The position numbers and the translations under genes were made by a program. Source: JAWXBM01 sp964470455 (GTDB lineage Bacteria; Pseudomonadota; Gammaproteobacteria; Xanthomonadales; SZUA-36). From it: a stretch of 64,000 bases of DNA. The notes under the pieces are model-generated. The model saw nothing but the letters and a program-made list of their open reading frames with translations, had not been told where the DNA came from and ran no database searches. The stretch lies in NCBI GenBank assembly GCA_964470455.1, contig CAYYCX010000012.1, positions 3,538-67,537 of the forward strand. Reading direction: 5' to 3'. Within the stretch, counting starts at the first letter, position 1; each line of letters begins with the position of its first letter. Of the stretch, positions 24,765 through 35,511 are shown one piece after another.

Positions 24765-25898
24765 ATGAGCAAAAAGTGGATTTCCCATCCGCGCATTGAG
24801 GGCGTGACCTCGCGCCAGGCTCATTGCGACCTGCCGCCGGGCAGTTACGAACGCGAAATCGGCAAGGAAGGGTTCTTCGGGCCGGCCACGCACATGTACC
24901 ACCGTCACCCGCCCACCGCCTGGCTGCGCATGGAAGGTGACCTCAAGCCGCGGGCGTTCGACACCACCCATTGGGCCAATTACGGCGCATCCCCCTGGGA
25001 TGCGCGCCACCTGCTGCACAATGCCCATGTGAAATTCCGCATCTGGGAAATGGGCCAAAGCATGGATCACCTGGCGCGCAATGCGGATGGTGATGAATTG
25101 CTCTTCGTCCACTCGGGCTCGGGCCATCTTTATTGCGACTATGGCCACCTGGAATTCCGCGACGGCGATTACATCATGCTGCCGCGCAGCACCATGTGGC
25201 GTATGGAGAGCGACGGGCCGGTTTCGCTGTTGCTGATTGAAGCCACCAATGGGTCCTACATGCTGCCGGACAAGGGCATGCTGGGGCCCAATGCCATTTT
25301 TGACCCGGCCATGCTGGATGTGCCCCGCATCGATGAAGCCTTCCAGCAGCAGCAGGACGAATCGGAGTGGGCGGTGAAAGTCAAAAGCCGCGGGCGGGTC
25401 AGCACCGTGACCTTTCCTTTCAACCCCCTGGATGCCATGGGCTGGAAGGGCGACCTCTGCCCGGTGCGCATTAACTGGAGGGATATCCGGCCGCTGATGA
25501 GCCATCGTTATCACCTGCCGCCTTCGGTACATACCACCTTCGTGGCCAACCGTTTCGTCGTTTGCACTTTTGTGCCCAGGCCGTTTGAAACCGACCCCGA
25601 TGCGCTGAAAGTGCCGTTCTTCCACAATAATGATGACTTCGACGAAGTCATCTTCTACCACAAGGGCGAGTTTTTCAGCCGCGACAATATCCATCCCGGC
25701 ATGATTACCTGGCACCCGGTCGGTTTCACCCACGGCCCTCATCCGAAGGCGCTGCAGAACGCTTTCACACCCAAGGCGGCGGCTACTGACGAGGTGGCGG
25801 TGATGATCGATACCCGTGATGCACTGCAACTCGACCCGCAGGCCGAAGCCATCGAATGGACCGGGTATGTCAATTCCTGGCAGGTTCCAGCGGCTTAG
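24765..25898 (+). CDS. hmgA: Homogentisate 1,2-dioxygenase
   Basis: This 377-residue protein opens the ring of homogentisate to maleylacetoacetate with non-heme iron. It is the short form of HmgA, about 50 residues smaller than the human enzyme. The cupin core carries FFHNNDDFDEVIFYHKGEFF and HPVGFTHGPHP, with the expected His, Glu and His iron ligands. Other family signatures are GSGHLYCDYGHLEFRDGDY and VPRIDEAF. It lies in the operon hppD-hmgA-fah, with no isomerase gene (maiA) between hmgA and fah. Confidence 0.94.
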   Translation: MSKKWISHPRIEGVTSRQAHCDLPPGSYEREIGKEGFFGPATHMYHRHPPTAWLRMEGDLKPRAFDTTHWANYGASPWDARHLLHNAHVKFRIWEMGQSMDHLARNADGDELLFVHSGSGHLYCDYGHLEFRDGDYIMLPRSTMWRMESDGPVSLLLIEATNGSYMLPDKGMLGPNAIFDPAMLDVPRIDEAFQQQQDESEWAVKVKSRGRVSTVTFPFNPLDAMGWKGDLCPVRINWRDIRPLMSHRYHLPPSVHTTFVANRFVVCTFVPRPFETDPDALKVPFFHNNDDFDEVIFYHKGEFFSRDNIHPGMITWHPVGFTHGPHPKALQNAFTPKAAATDEVAVMIDTRDALQLDPQAEAIEWTGYVNSWQVPAA

Positions 25899-25951
25899 TC
25901 CCCGGGCGCCGCAGGGCAAGCTCCGTCACAATCAGTACAGGAAAAGAATCA

Positions 25952-26938
25952 ATGAAATTGGCAAGCCTTAAAGCCGGTGGCCGCGATGGCACCCTGATCG
26001 TGGTCAAGCGCGATCTCAGCAGCTATGTTCCGGCCACCGGAATCGCCGCCACTCTGCAACAGGCGCTGGACAACTGGCATTCCGTTGCGCCGCGCCTGAA
26101 TGCGCTGTCGGCGGAGTTGAACGACGGCGCCCGCAGCGATACACAGCCGCTGGACCTGCAAGCGCTGGCTTCGCCGTTCCCACGCGCCTATGAGTTTGTC
26201 GATGGCAGCGCCTACCTGCCCCACGTTGAACGTGTGCGGGCCGCGCGCGGCGCCGAAGTACCGGCCTCGTTCTATGAAGACCCGCTGATGTACCAGGCCA
26301 CTTCCGCCGGCTTCCTGGCGCCGCATGATCCGGTGCCCGTGGCCAGCGAGGAATTCGGCATCGATTTCGAAGCAGAAGTGATCGTGGTAACCGATGATGT
26401 GCCCATGGGCGCGAGCGCCGAACAGGCGGCATCCCACATTCAGCTCATTGGGCTGGTCAACGATGTCAGCCTGCGCAACCTGATTCCCGCTGAACTGGCT
26501 AAAGGCTTCGGGTTCCTTCAGTCGAAACCGCGTTCCGCGCTCTCGCCGGTGCTGGTCACCGCCGATGAGCTGGGAACTGCCTGGCAGGACAGCAAGCTCA
26601 GCCTGCCGCTGCGCTCCAGCATCAATGGCAAACCGTTTGGCTGGCCCCAGGCCGGTGACGACATGCAGTTCAATTTCGCGCAACTGATCGCCCATGCCGC
26701 CCGCACCCGCCCGTTGGTGGCCGGCACGCTGGTGGGCTCAGGCACCATCGCCAACCAGGACCGCTCGGTCGGCGCATCCTGCCTGGCTGAAAAGCGGGTA
26801 CTGGAGGTAGTGGAAAAGGGCGCGGCTGACACACCCTTCCTGAAATTCGGCGACCGCGTCCGCATCGAGATGCTGGATGCATCCGGCGCCAGCATTTTCG
26901 GTTCGATTGAGCAGGAGATCGTCAAGGCCGGGGTTTAA
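25952..26938 (+). CDS. FAH-family fumarylacetoacetate hydrolase
   Basis: A 328-residue member of the fumarylacetoacetase family, probably splitting fumaryl- or maleylacetoacetate to acetoacetate and fumarate (or maleate). FGIDFEAEVIVVTDDVPMG holds the paired acidic metal ligands. QLIGLVNDVSLRNL, then LQSKPRSALSPV, and VAGTLVGSGTIAN fit the active site. I start at the ATG after the short hmgA-fah gap; the longer reading begins inside hmgA. Because maiA is absent here, this enzyme may accept the cis isomer directly or use spontaneous isomerisation; this is inference. Confidence 0.88.
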   Translation: MKLASLKAGGRDGTLIVVKRDLSSYVPATGIAATLQQALDNWHSVAPRLNALSAELNDGARSDTQPLDLQALASPFPRAYEFVDGSAYLPHVERVRAARGAEVPASFYEDPLMYQATSAGFLAPHDPVPVASEEFGIDFEAEVIVVTDDVPMGASAEQAASHIQLIGLVNDVSLRNLIPAELAKGFGFLQSKPRSALSPVLVTADELGTAWQDSKLSLPLRSSINGKPFGWPQAGDDMQFNFAQLIAHAARTRPLVAGTLVGSGTIANQDRSVGASCLAEKRVLEVVEKGAADTPFLKFGDRVRIEMLDASGASIFGSIEQEIVKAGV

Positions 26939-27031
26939 ACCTGGAGCGCGCTTCTTCATAATCAGTGCCTCTGACCCGAATCCGCAATTCCAATGAGTTG
27001 CGGACTTTGGCCCGGTACTCACTGGCACGGA

Positions 27032-27457
27032 ATGGAAATGCACAATTTTTTGAATGTGGCGCCGAACCGCAGATTCAACACTGCAAAATGCTTTCTGGCC
27101 ATGCTGGCCATGATGACCTGCGCGCTGCTGCTGGCCGGCTGCGCAACTCCCAAACCTTCCCCGGATGCGCTGGAATCCGCCCAGCGCGCCATCGATGCCG
27201 CCATCCTTGAAGGGGCTGAACAGCATGCTCCGGTGGAATTGCGTTTCGCCCGCGAGAGGCTGGCTGAGGCGCAAAAGGGCATGGAGCGGAAATCCTGGGA
27301 GAAAACGTTCTACCTGATTGACCAGTCCGAGATCAATTCCGAACTGGCCATCGAAAAATCGCGTGAGGCCAAGGTGCGTGCGGCACTCGCGGAACAGATC
27401 AAGCAGAACGAAGTGCTCATCGAAGACTTCAATCGCACCTACGGGGACAAACCATGA
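27032..27457 (+). CDS. Small DUF4398 lipoprotein
   Basis: The 141-residue product has an N-terminal basic stretch, a hydrophobic core and the lipobox LLLAGC, so it should be an outer-membrane lipoprotein. The mature part is helical and fits the DUF4398 domain, with ELRFARERLAEAQKGMERK central. The start is uncertain: ATGs at 27032 and 27038 are both plausible, and the longer reading (26993) adds residues without a Shine-Dalgarno sequence. Its stop overlaps the start of the OmpA-type gene (ATGA), so the two are cotranslated. DUF4398 proteins have no proven function; the pair probably acts together at the envelope. Confidence 0.75.
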   Translation: MEMHNFLNVAPNRRFNTAKCFLAMLAMMTCALLLAGCATPKPSPDALESAQRAIDAAILEGAEQHAPVELRFARERLAEAQKGMERKSWEKTFYLIDQSEINSELAIEKSREAKVRAALAEQIKQNEVLIEDFNRTYGDKP

Positions 27458-28449
27458 GCGGGGCGCGCCTGATGCAGGGATTGCCGGTCCTGTTGGCAAT
27501 ACTGGTTCTGGCCGGTTGCCAGACCGCGCCCAAGAAAGACCTGGCACTGGAGCGCATTCGCAATCAGCTCAATGAACTGCAATCCGATACGGAGTTGGCC
27601 GGATACGCGCCACTTGCCCTGGGCGAGGCTGAGCGCGCCGCCCGCGCGGCCGAAAGCACAGCAGGCAACGAAACCCAGCGTATCCACCTGATTTACATGG
27701 CAGACCGGCGTATCCAGATTGCCCGCGCCTCCGCGCAGCGCGAAAAAATGGAAGCCGAGCTGGAGCAGTTGCGGCTGGAGCACAGCCGGTTGCTGGTGCG
27801 CGCCAGCCAACTGGAAGCTGAACGTGCCCGCCTGGAGGCTGACCAGGCCCGAATGTTGTCGCAGGCCACCGCTGAAGATGCGGAACGGGCACGCATGGAA
27901 GCCGAAAGCGCCATGACGCGCGAGGAAGAATCCGCCGAGCGAGCCCGCCGTGCCCGCGAGGAGGCGGAACAGGCCAAGGCTTTGGCCGAGACCAGCGCCC
28001 GCGCCGCCAGCCTGGCCCAGAAAGAAGCCAACCTGGCCAGTGAACAGGCCCGTTCATTGCAGCGTCAACTGGAAAACCTGCAACTGCGCCAGACCGAAAG
28101 TGGCGTGGTGGTGACACTGGGTGATGTGCTGTTTGAGACCGGCCAGACCGAACTCAAGGCCGATGCCATGTCCAGCCTGGCGGAAGTGGTTGACTTGCTG
28201 CAGAGTGAGCCGGACAAGAAGATCCGCATCGAAGGCCACACCGATTCGGTGGGCGAAGCCAGCTCCAACCTCCGTTTGTCGCAGCTACGGGCGGATTCGG
28301 TGTTGGCAACCCTGGTTGATCTCGGTGTGGACGCTGCCCGCGTCACGGCGGTGGGCATGGGTGAAGACTTCCCGATCGCCAGCAACGACACTGAAGATGG
28401 CCGCAGCCGAAACCGGCGGGTGGATGTCATACTGCTGGATGACCAATAG
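27454..28449 (+). CDS. DUF4398 lipoprotein with C-terminal OmpA peptidoglycan-binding domain
   Basis: This 331-residue protein has a signal peptide and lipobox VLAGC. A DUF4398-like helical part follows, up to about residue 90. A long charged coiled-coil rich in Glu, Ala and Arg covers about residues 95-215. The C-terminal OmpA domain (about 225-331) contains KIRIEGHTDSVG and SRNRRVDVILL, the peptidoglycan-binding signature. It would bridge the outer membrane and cell wall with the coiled coil as spacer. The start overlaps the preceding lipoprotein by four bases. The homologous N-terminal regions suggest that the two genes arose by duplication. Confidence 0.9.
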   Translation: MSGARLMQGLPVLLAILVLAGCQTAPKKDLALERIRNQLNELQSDTELAGYAPLALGEAERAARAAESTAGNETQRIHLIYMADRRIQIARASAQREKMEAELEQLRLEHSRLLVRASQLEAERARLEADQARMLSQATAEDAERARMEAESAMTREEESAERARRAREEAEQAKALAETSARAASLAQKEANLASEQARSLQRQLENLQLRQTESGVVVTLGDVLFETGQTELKADAMSSLAEVVDLLQSEPDKKIRIEGHTDSVGEASSNLRLSQLRADSVLATLVDLGVDAARVTAVGMGEDFPIASNDTEDGRSRNRRVDVILLDDQ

Positions 28450-28765
28450 CCAGGGCAGCCTTCCGCAGCCTGAAATGCGAACTGATTTTCGTCCGTTAAA
28501 ACAGCCGGGAAATCCGGCTTGCCGGAACCCCGAATTTGCGTTAGTGTAATTCCACCTTATGGTTCTTCACTGCAAAAACGAAGTTCGCATCTGATGGCTG
28601 GGCCAACAGCAGCAAAATGTTGGCACCATCCTGAACTTCGTACCTACCTGCTTATATCCAGACACTGTATTTACCCAGCCTTTAATTCCGCTGGACGCTT
28701 GCCGGCATCTGTTGCCTGGCGAAAGCGGCCGGCGGCGTATTGTCACTCAAATACGGAGGACTATC
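28450..28765. other. Intergenic region, nothing certain seen
   Basis: Between the OmpA-type gene and the DUF465 gene I see no credible coding frame. A short CCGGCTTGCCGG palindrome lies near 28517-28528, and GGCCAACAGCAGCAAAATGTTGGC near 28605 (quoted in part) can form a small hairpin. No clear terminator or promoter is visible. Confidence 0.4.
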
Positions 28766-28981
28766 ATGTTCGAACACCGTCAGCACCAAATGGAAAAAAT
28801 GATGAAGGAAAATCCTGAATTCCTCAGGATATTCAATCGTCACCAGGAACTGGACCGGTTGGTAACCGATGCCGAATACGGCACAGTTCCCATGGAAGAC
28901 CTGGCCCTGGTCAAACTGAAAAAAGAGAAATTGTTCGCCAAGGACCAGCTGGCGCGGATGATGGACAAATCCAGTAACTGA
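28766..28981 (+). CDS. DUF465 (YdcH-like) small protein
   Basis: A 71-residue, highly charged helical protein. The pattern HxxLD in NRHQELDRLVTDAEYG and the C-terminal LVKLKKEKLFAKDQLARMM match the DUF465 family, small proteins of unknown function common in Proteobacteria. The start ATG follows a GGAGG sequence by five bases, which decides it over longer readings. A Rho-independent terminator stands about 45 bases after the stop, so it is likely a single-gene transcript. Confidence 0.88.
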   Translation: MFEHRQHQMEKMMKENPEFLRIFNRHQELDRLVTDAEYGTVPMEDLALVKLKKEKLFAKDQLARMMDKSSN

Positions 28982-29025
28982 CGCCTGGCAACTGACAACT
29001 GACATCGGGCAGGCAAAATTGAGCA

Positions 29026-29060
29026 ACGGCCGGGTACAATTACCCGGCCGTTTTTATTTT
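29026..29060 (+). terminator. Rho-independent terminator after the DUF465 gene
   Basis: Perfect 11-base arms ACGGCCGGGTA and TACCCGGCCGT enclose a CAAT loop and are followed by TTTTATTTT. It separates the DUF465 gene from the cbs transcript. Confidence 0.9.
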
Positions 29061-29074
29061 CGCCGGAGTGGGCT

Positions 29075-29136
29075 GCAGCATGGAATGCTGCAAACCACGA
29101 ACAGGCCCATGCCGGGCCGCCCCGCAACCGGGCGGC
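29075..29136 (+). promoter_or_regulatory. Two hairpins in the cbs leader
   Basis: GCAGCAT pairs with ATGCTGC at 29075-29091 over a three-base loop, and GCCGCCC pairs with GGGCGGC at 29116-29136. They lie in the short leader of cbs. I do not recognise a SAM or SAH riboswitch; the conserved cores of those families are missing. A role in control is possible but unproven. Confidence 0.3.
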
Positions 29137-29161
29137 TGCCGCAACGGAGTACACAGAATCA

Positions 29162-30538
29162 ATGGAAGTTTTTGCCAATGTCCTGGAAATGATCGGTAAT
29201 ACGCCGGTCGTCCGCATCAATCACCTCGATACCGGGCCCTGCGAGCTTTACATCAAGCTGGAAAGCCAGAATCCCGGCGCCTCCATCAAGGACCGCATCG
29301 GCCTGCGAATGATCGAGGACGCCGAGCAGAAAGGGCTGATCAAACCGGGAGATACCCTGGTGGAGGGCACTGCCGGCAATACCGGGCTGGGTCTGGCGCT
29401 GGTTGCCGCCCAGAAAGGCTACCGCCTGGTGCTGGTCATTCCCGACAAGATGAGCCGCGAGAAGATTTCCAACCTCAAGGCCATGGGTGCGGAAGTGGTG
29501 CTGACCCGCTCGGATGTGGCCAAGGGCCATCCCGAATATTATCAGGACCTGGCCAAGCGGCTGGCCAGTGAAATGGACAATGCCTACTTCATCAACCAGT
29601 TCGGCAACCCGGCGAATCCCAAAGCCCACGAAGAAGTCACTGGCCCCGAAATCTGGCGGCAGATGGACGGCCAGCTGGACGCCATCGTGCTCGGCGTGGG
29701 CTCGAGCGGCACGGTGACCGGCCTGTCCCGTTATTTTGCGAAACAGGCGCCGGAGCTGGAGCTGATCCTGGCCGACCCGGTAGGCTCCATCCTGGCCGAG
29801 TACATCAACGAAGGCCATCTCAGCACCAAGAGCAGCAGCTGGATGGTGGAAGGCATCGGCGAGGATTTCCTGCCGGTGATCAGTGATTTCAGCCGGGTGA
29901 AGAAAGCCTATGCCATCAGTGACCGTGAAAGCTTTGAAACCGGGCGCGAACTGCTCAAAAAGGAAGGCATACTTGGTGGCTCTTCCACCGGTACGCTGCT
30001 GGCTGCTGCCCTGCGTTACTGCCGTGAACAGACCAGCCCGAAGAAGGTCCTGACTTTCTGCTGCGACACCGGCAACCGCTATCTGTCGAAAATGTACAAC
30101 GATTACTGGATGCGCGACCTCGGTTTCATCGAAACCATCCAGCACGGGGACTTGCGTGACCTGATCGCGCGTCCTTACGACTCGCACGACACCATTACGG
30201 TGGGCCCGGACGAACCATTGGCCAATGCATATGGCCGCCTGAAACTGTATGACGTTTCCCAACTGCCGGTGATTGAGAATGGCCAGATCGTCGGCATCCT
30301 GGATGAATCCGACCTGCTGCTAGCAGTGGCCGAAAACCAGCGGGCATTCGCCCAGCCGGTAAGGACCGCCATGGTGACCGACCTTACCGAAATCAACGTG
30401 AAGGCTCCGGTGGGTGACCTGATGCCCATCTTCAACCGGGATTTCGTCGCCATCGTCAAGGACGGCGAACGATTCCTGGGGCTGATCACGCGGGTGGACC
30501 TGCTGAACTACCTGCGCCGCAAGGCCGACCGGATATAA
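29162..30538 (+). CDS. cbs: Cystathionine beta-synthase
   Basis: This 458-residue fold-type II PLP enzyme joins serine (or O-acetylserine) with homocysteine to form cystathionine. The N-terminal catalytic domain (to about residue 320) has NPGASIKDRIG with the PLP lysine, EGTAGNTGLGLA for substrate carboxylate binding, and GGSSTGTLLAAAL for PLP phosphate. Two CBS motifs fill the last 120 residues, with VGPDEPLANAYGRLKLYDVSQLPVI as the first in part. No N-terminal heme domain is present, unlike in mammals. The neighbouring lyase/synthase gene follows 22 bases later, so the pair likely performs transsulfuration from homocysteine to cysteine. Confidence 0.93.
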   Translation: MEVFANVLEMIGNTPVVRINHLDTGPCELYIKLESQNPGASIKDRIGLRMIEDAEQKGLIKPGDTLVEGTAGNTGLGLALVAAQKGYRLVLVIPDKMSREKISNLKAMGAEVVLTRSDVAKGHPEYYQDLAKRLASEMDNAYFINQFGNPANPKAHEEVTGPEIWRQMDGQLDAIVLGVGSSGTVTGLSRYFAKQAPELELILADPVGSILAEYINEGHLSTKSSSWMVEGIGEDFLPVISDFSRVKKAYAISDRESFETGRELLKKEGILGGSSTGTLLAAALRYCREQTSPKKVLTFCCDTGNRYLSKMYNDYWMRDLGFIETIQHGDLRDLIARPYDSHDTITVGPDEPLANAYGRLKLYDVSQLPVIENGQIVGILDESDLLLAVAENQRAFAQPVRTAMVTDLTEINVKAPVGDLMPIFNRDFVAIVKDGERFLGLITRVDLLNYLRRKADRI

Positions 30539-30560
30539 TCCTGACAGGAACGGAACCAGA

Positions 30561-31748
30561 ATGAGCAAAGCAGACAAGCAGCGCGAAACAAGGCCGTTGG
30601 CGTTGGCGACACGGGCCATCCACGCAGGCCAGCAGCCTGACCCGTCCACCGGCGCCATCATGACGCCGATCTATGCCACCTCGACCTACGTGCAGCGCAG
30701 TCCGGGCGATCACCAGGGCTGGGAGTACTCGCGCAGCCACAACCCGACCCGTGACGCCTACGAAAAGTGCATCGCCGATCTGGAAGGCGGTATTCGCGGT
30801 TTCGCCTTTGCCTCCGGCATGGCCGCCACGGCCACGGTGCTGGAGTTGCTCAATTCCGGCGATCATGTGGTAGCCGGTGATGACCTGTACGGCGGCAGCT
30901 TCCGGTTGTTCCATCGGGTCCGCGAGCGCTCCGCCGGCCTGAAATTCACATTCGCCGAGCTGGAGAAACCCGGTGCGCTGGAGGCTGCCATGCGGCCGGA
31001 GACAAAAATGGTGTGGGTGGAAACGCCCACCAATCCCATGCTGCGCATCGTGGATATCGTCGCTGCCGCCGAAATCGCGCACCGGCATGGCGCCTTGCTG
31101 GTGGTGGACAATACCTTTGCATCGCCGATGCTCCAGCGGCCACTGGAACTCGGCGCTGACATCGTGGTGCATTCCGCCACCAAGTACCTGAATGGCCATT
31201 CCGACATGGTCGGTGGCGTGGCGGTGGTGCGAGAAGATGGGGACCTGGCGAAGCGCCTGTGGTTCCTGCTCAACTCGATTGGTGGCATCCAGGGGCCGTT
31301 CGACAGTTTCCTGGCCATGCGCGGCCTGAAAACCCTGGCCTTGCGCATGGACGCCCACAGCCGTAATTCGCTGCAGATCGCCCAATGGTTACAGCAGCAT
31401 CCGCAGGTTGAGCAGGTCATTTACCCGGGCTTGCCGGAACATCCGCAACATACCCTGGCCATGCAGCAGATGGGCGGGCAGGGCGGCGGCATCATCAGCA
31501 TCGTGGTCAAAGGCGGCCTGGAAGCCGCTCGCCGCATGCTGGAACGCTGCCAGTTGTTCTCCCTGGCGGAAAGCCTGGGTGGCGTGGAAAGCCTGATCAA
31601 CCACCCGGCCATCATGACGCACGCATCGGTCCCTGAAGAAAAGCGCGCCCGCCTGGGCATCAGCGACAGCCTGGTGCGCTTGTCGGTGGGTGTGGAGGAT
31701 GTGAACGACCTGATCGCCGAACTGGACTACGCCCTGGGGCCAGACTGA
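30561..31748 (+). CDS. Cystathionine gamma-lyase/synthase family PLP enzyme
   Basis: A 395-residue Cys/Met-metabolism PLP enzyme. Conserved parts include ATRAIHAGQQPDPSTGAIM, YSRSHNPTRDAYEKCIADLE, FASGMAAT, the VETPTNPMLRI substrate segment, and the PLP-lysine motif SATKYLNGHSDMVGG. Its place directly after cbs, likely in one operon, favours cystathionine gamma-lyase activity (reverse transsulfuration), but members of this family can also be gamma-synthases and the residues seen do not settle it. The Shine-Dalgarno sequence is weak (AGGAACGG). The convergent acetoacetyl-CoA synthetase gene follows after 40 bases. Confidence 0.9.
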   Translation: MSKADKQRETRPLALATRAIHAGQQPDPSTGAIMTPIYATSTYVQRSPGDHQGWEYSRSHNPTRDAYEKCIADLEGGIRGFAFASGMAATATVLELLNSGDHVVAGDDLYGGSFRLFHRVRERSAGLKFTFAELEKPGALEAAMRPETKMVWVETPTNPMLRIVDIVAAAEIAHRHGALLVVDNTFASPMLQRPLELGADIVVHSATKYLNGHSDMVGGVAVVREDGDLAKRLWFLLNSIGGIQGPFDSFLAMRGLKTLALRMDAHSRNSLQIAQWLQQHPQVEQVIYPGLPEHPQHTLAMQQMGGQGGGIISIVVKGGLEAARRMLERCQLFSLAESLGGVESLINHPAIMTHASVPEEKRARLGISDSLVRLSVGVEDVNDLIAELDYALGPD

Positions 31749-31788
31749 GGCGCTCACGCGGACCTGGCCCGGCCGGCTGCAGCGCCGG

Positions 31789-33738
<1,950 letters not shown>

Positions 33739-33762
33739 GTGCAAACACCCTCGTGCCGAAGC

Positions 33763-34701
33763 TCAACCCAACAGCTTTTCCAGTTCGGGAATGATGGTGA
33801 ACAGGTCACCGACCAGGCCGATATCGGCAATTTCAAAAATGGGGGCTTCGCCATCCTTGTTGACCGCCACGATGGTGCCTGCATCCTTGATGCCGGTGAG
33901 GTGCTGTATCGCGCCGGAAATACCGAATGCCAGGTAGAGATCGGGCGCAATGATCTTGCCGGTCTGGCCCACCTGCATGTCGTTCGGGCAATAGCCGGCA
34001 TCAACCGCGGCGCGGGAAGCACCGACGGCCGCACCGATCTTGTCGGCGAGGCTGTAGACAATGGCGAAATTGTCGGCGCTGCCCAGGGCGCGCCCACCCG
34101 ACACCACCTTGCTGGCGCTCTGCAGGTCAGGGCGATCACCGCCGCCAGCCTTCAGCCCCACCCAACGGGTTCGGCCGCTGGCCGAACCGCTGGCTGCACG
34201 TGACTCGATGGCCGCCGAACCACCCGATGCAGCGGCCTGCCAGCTGGCAGCGCGCACGGTGGCCACGGTGATGCTGTCGGCTGGAACCCGCACATCGATG
34301 ATGGCATTGCCGGCGTAAATGGGGCGACGGAAGGCATGGCTCTCCAGCACTTCCATCACATCGCTGAGCTGGTTCACGCCCAGCAGGGCCGCCACGCGCG
34401 GCATCAGGTCCTTGCCAAACGTGGTTGAAGGGCCAAACACATGTGTATAGCTGCTTGCCAGGCTGGCGATTTCCGGCGCCCAGTTTTCCGCCAGTGCGTG
34501 CTCGAGATGATCGGCTTCGACCTTGATTACAGTCTTTACGCCAGCCAGTGCTGCTGCCTGCGTGGCCACCGCATCCACACCCTTGCCGAGCACCGCGATG
34601 TCGATATCACCACCTACCGCGGCCGCGCAGCTCAGGGTTTTGGCCGTGCTCGGGTTCAGTGAGCTGCCATCGTGTTCTGCAACAATCAGTATCCTGCTCA
34701 T
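33763..34701 (-). CDS. etfA: Electron transfer flavoprotein alpha subunit
   Basis: EtfA, 312 residues, binds FAD and, with EtfB, carries electrons from acyl-CoA and other dehydrogenases to ETF-quinone oxidoreductase. The C-terminal FAD domain is well conserved: SGGRALGS, GASRAAVDAGYCPNDMQVGQTG and APDLYLAFGISGAIQHL. The N-terminal domain is a typical ETF alpha/beta fold. The start overlaps the etfB stop by four bases (ATGA), consistent with coupled translation of the two subunits. Confidence 0.96.
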   Translation of the reverse strand: MSRILIVAEHDGSSLNPSTAKTLSCAAAVGGDIDIAVLGKGVDAVATQAAALAGVKTVIKVEADHLEHALAENWAPEIASLASSYTHVFGPSTTFGKDLMPRVAALLGVNQLSDVMEVLESHAFRRPIYAGNAIIDVRVPADSITVATVRAASWQAAASGGSAAIESRAASGSASGRTRWVGLKAGGGDRPDLQSASKVVSGGRALGSADNFAIVYSLADKIGAAVGASRAAVDAGYCPNDMQVGQTGKIIAPDLYLAFGISGAIQHLTGIKDAGTIVAVNKDGEAPIFEIADIGLVGDLFTIIPELEKLLG

Positions 34702-35444
34702 ACCAGCCCCCGGTTCTTCAGTTCCTGCACCAGTTGTTCGGCGCTTTCCACCATGATGCCTTTCTGTCGTTGCGGCGGCGGGCTGTATTTTTCAATCTGG
34801 TACACCGGGCCGGGCTCCACGCCAAGGTCGGCCAGCTGCAGCACGTCCAGCGGCTTGCGCTTGGCTTTCATGATGTCGGGGAGTTTTACAAATCGCGGCT
34901 CATTCAGGCGCAGGTCCACGGTAACCACGGCCGGCAAGTCGATGCTGATGGTTTCCAGGCCGGCATCCACTTCGCGGGTAACGGTGGCCTTGTCGCCATC
35001 CAGTTCCAGTTTGGAGGCAAATGTGGCCTGCGGGCGATTCCACAGCGCGGCCAGCATCTGGCCGGTCTGGTTGTTGTCATCGTCGATGGCCTGCTTGCCC
35101 AGAAGCACCAGCCCGGGTTGTTCCTGCTCAATTACTTTCAGCAGGGCGCGGGCCGCGGCCAGAGGCTGGGTCGCGCTGGTGGTATTCACCTGGATGGCGC
35201 GGTCGGCGCCCATGGCCAGGCCGGTGCGCAACTGTTGTTGGCATTCCTCCGTGCCGATGGAAACCACTACCACTTCCGTGGCCTTGCCGGCTTCCTTGAT
35301 GCGCAGCGCTTCTTCAAGGGCGATTTCGTCAAAGGGATTGACGCTCATCTTGACGCCATCCGTGTCCACGCCGCTGCCGTTGGGCAGCACGCGCACGCGT
35401 ACGTTGTAGTCAACCACGCGTTTTATTCCAACCAGTATTTTCAT
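34698..35444 (-). CDS. etfB: Electron transfer flavoprotein beta subunit
   Basis: EtfB, 248 residues, starts MKILVGIKRVVDYNVRVRV and has the family signature KPLDVLQLADLGVEP-like segment near the C-terminus, plus MSVNPFDEIALEEALRIKE early. It holds AMP and docks to dehydrogenases. The longest reading would begin one codon earlier with a TTG; the ATG is preferred. It lies about 70 bases downstream of the ETF-quinone oxidoreductase gene, so all three ETF genes may be one transcript. Confidence 0.96.
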   Translation of the reverse strand: MKILVGIKRVVDYNVRVRVLPNGSGVDTDGVKMSVNPFDEIALEEALRIKEAGKATEVVVVSIGTEECQQQLRTGLAMGADRAIQVNTTSATQPLAAARALLKVIEQEQPGLVLLGKQAIDDDNNQTGQMLAALWNRPQATFASKLELDGDKATVTREVDAGLETISIDLPAVVTVDLRLNEPRFVKLPDIMKAKRKPLDVLQLADLGVEPGPVYQIEKYSPPPQRQKGIMVESAEQLVQELKNRGLV

Positions 35445-35511
35445 CAATATTCCTGCCTGTTTAAATCGAAGTTCAATCGGGAAGCACCGGCGCCTGGCAC
35501 AGGGCGCCGAT

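Noticed and set aside
24741..25919. 392-codon minus-strand frame opposite hmgA
   Set aside because: HmgA has its iron ligands and family length on the plus strand; the antisense product matches nothing.
29061..29161. SAM or SAH riboswitch upstream of cbs
   Set aside because: The hairpins are there but the conserved cores of those riboswitch classes are not.
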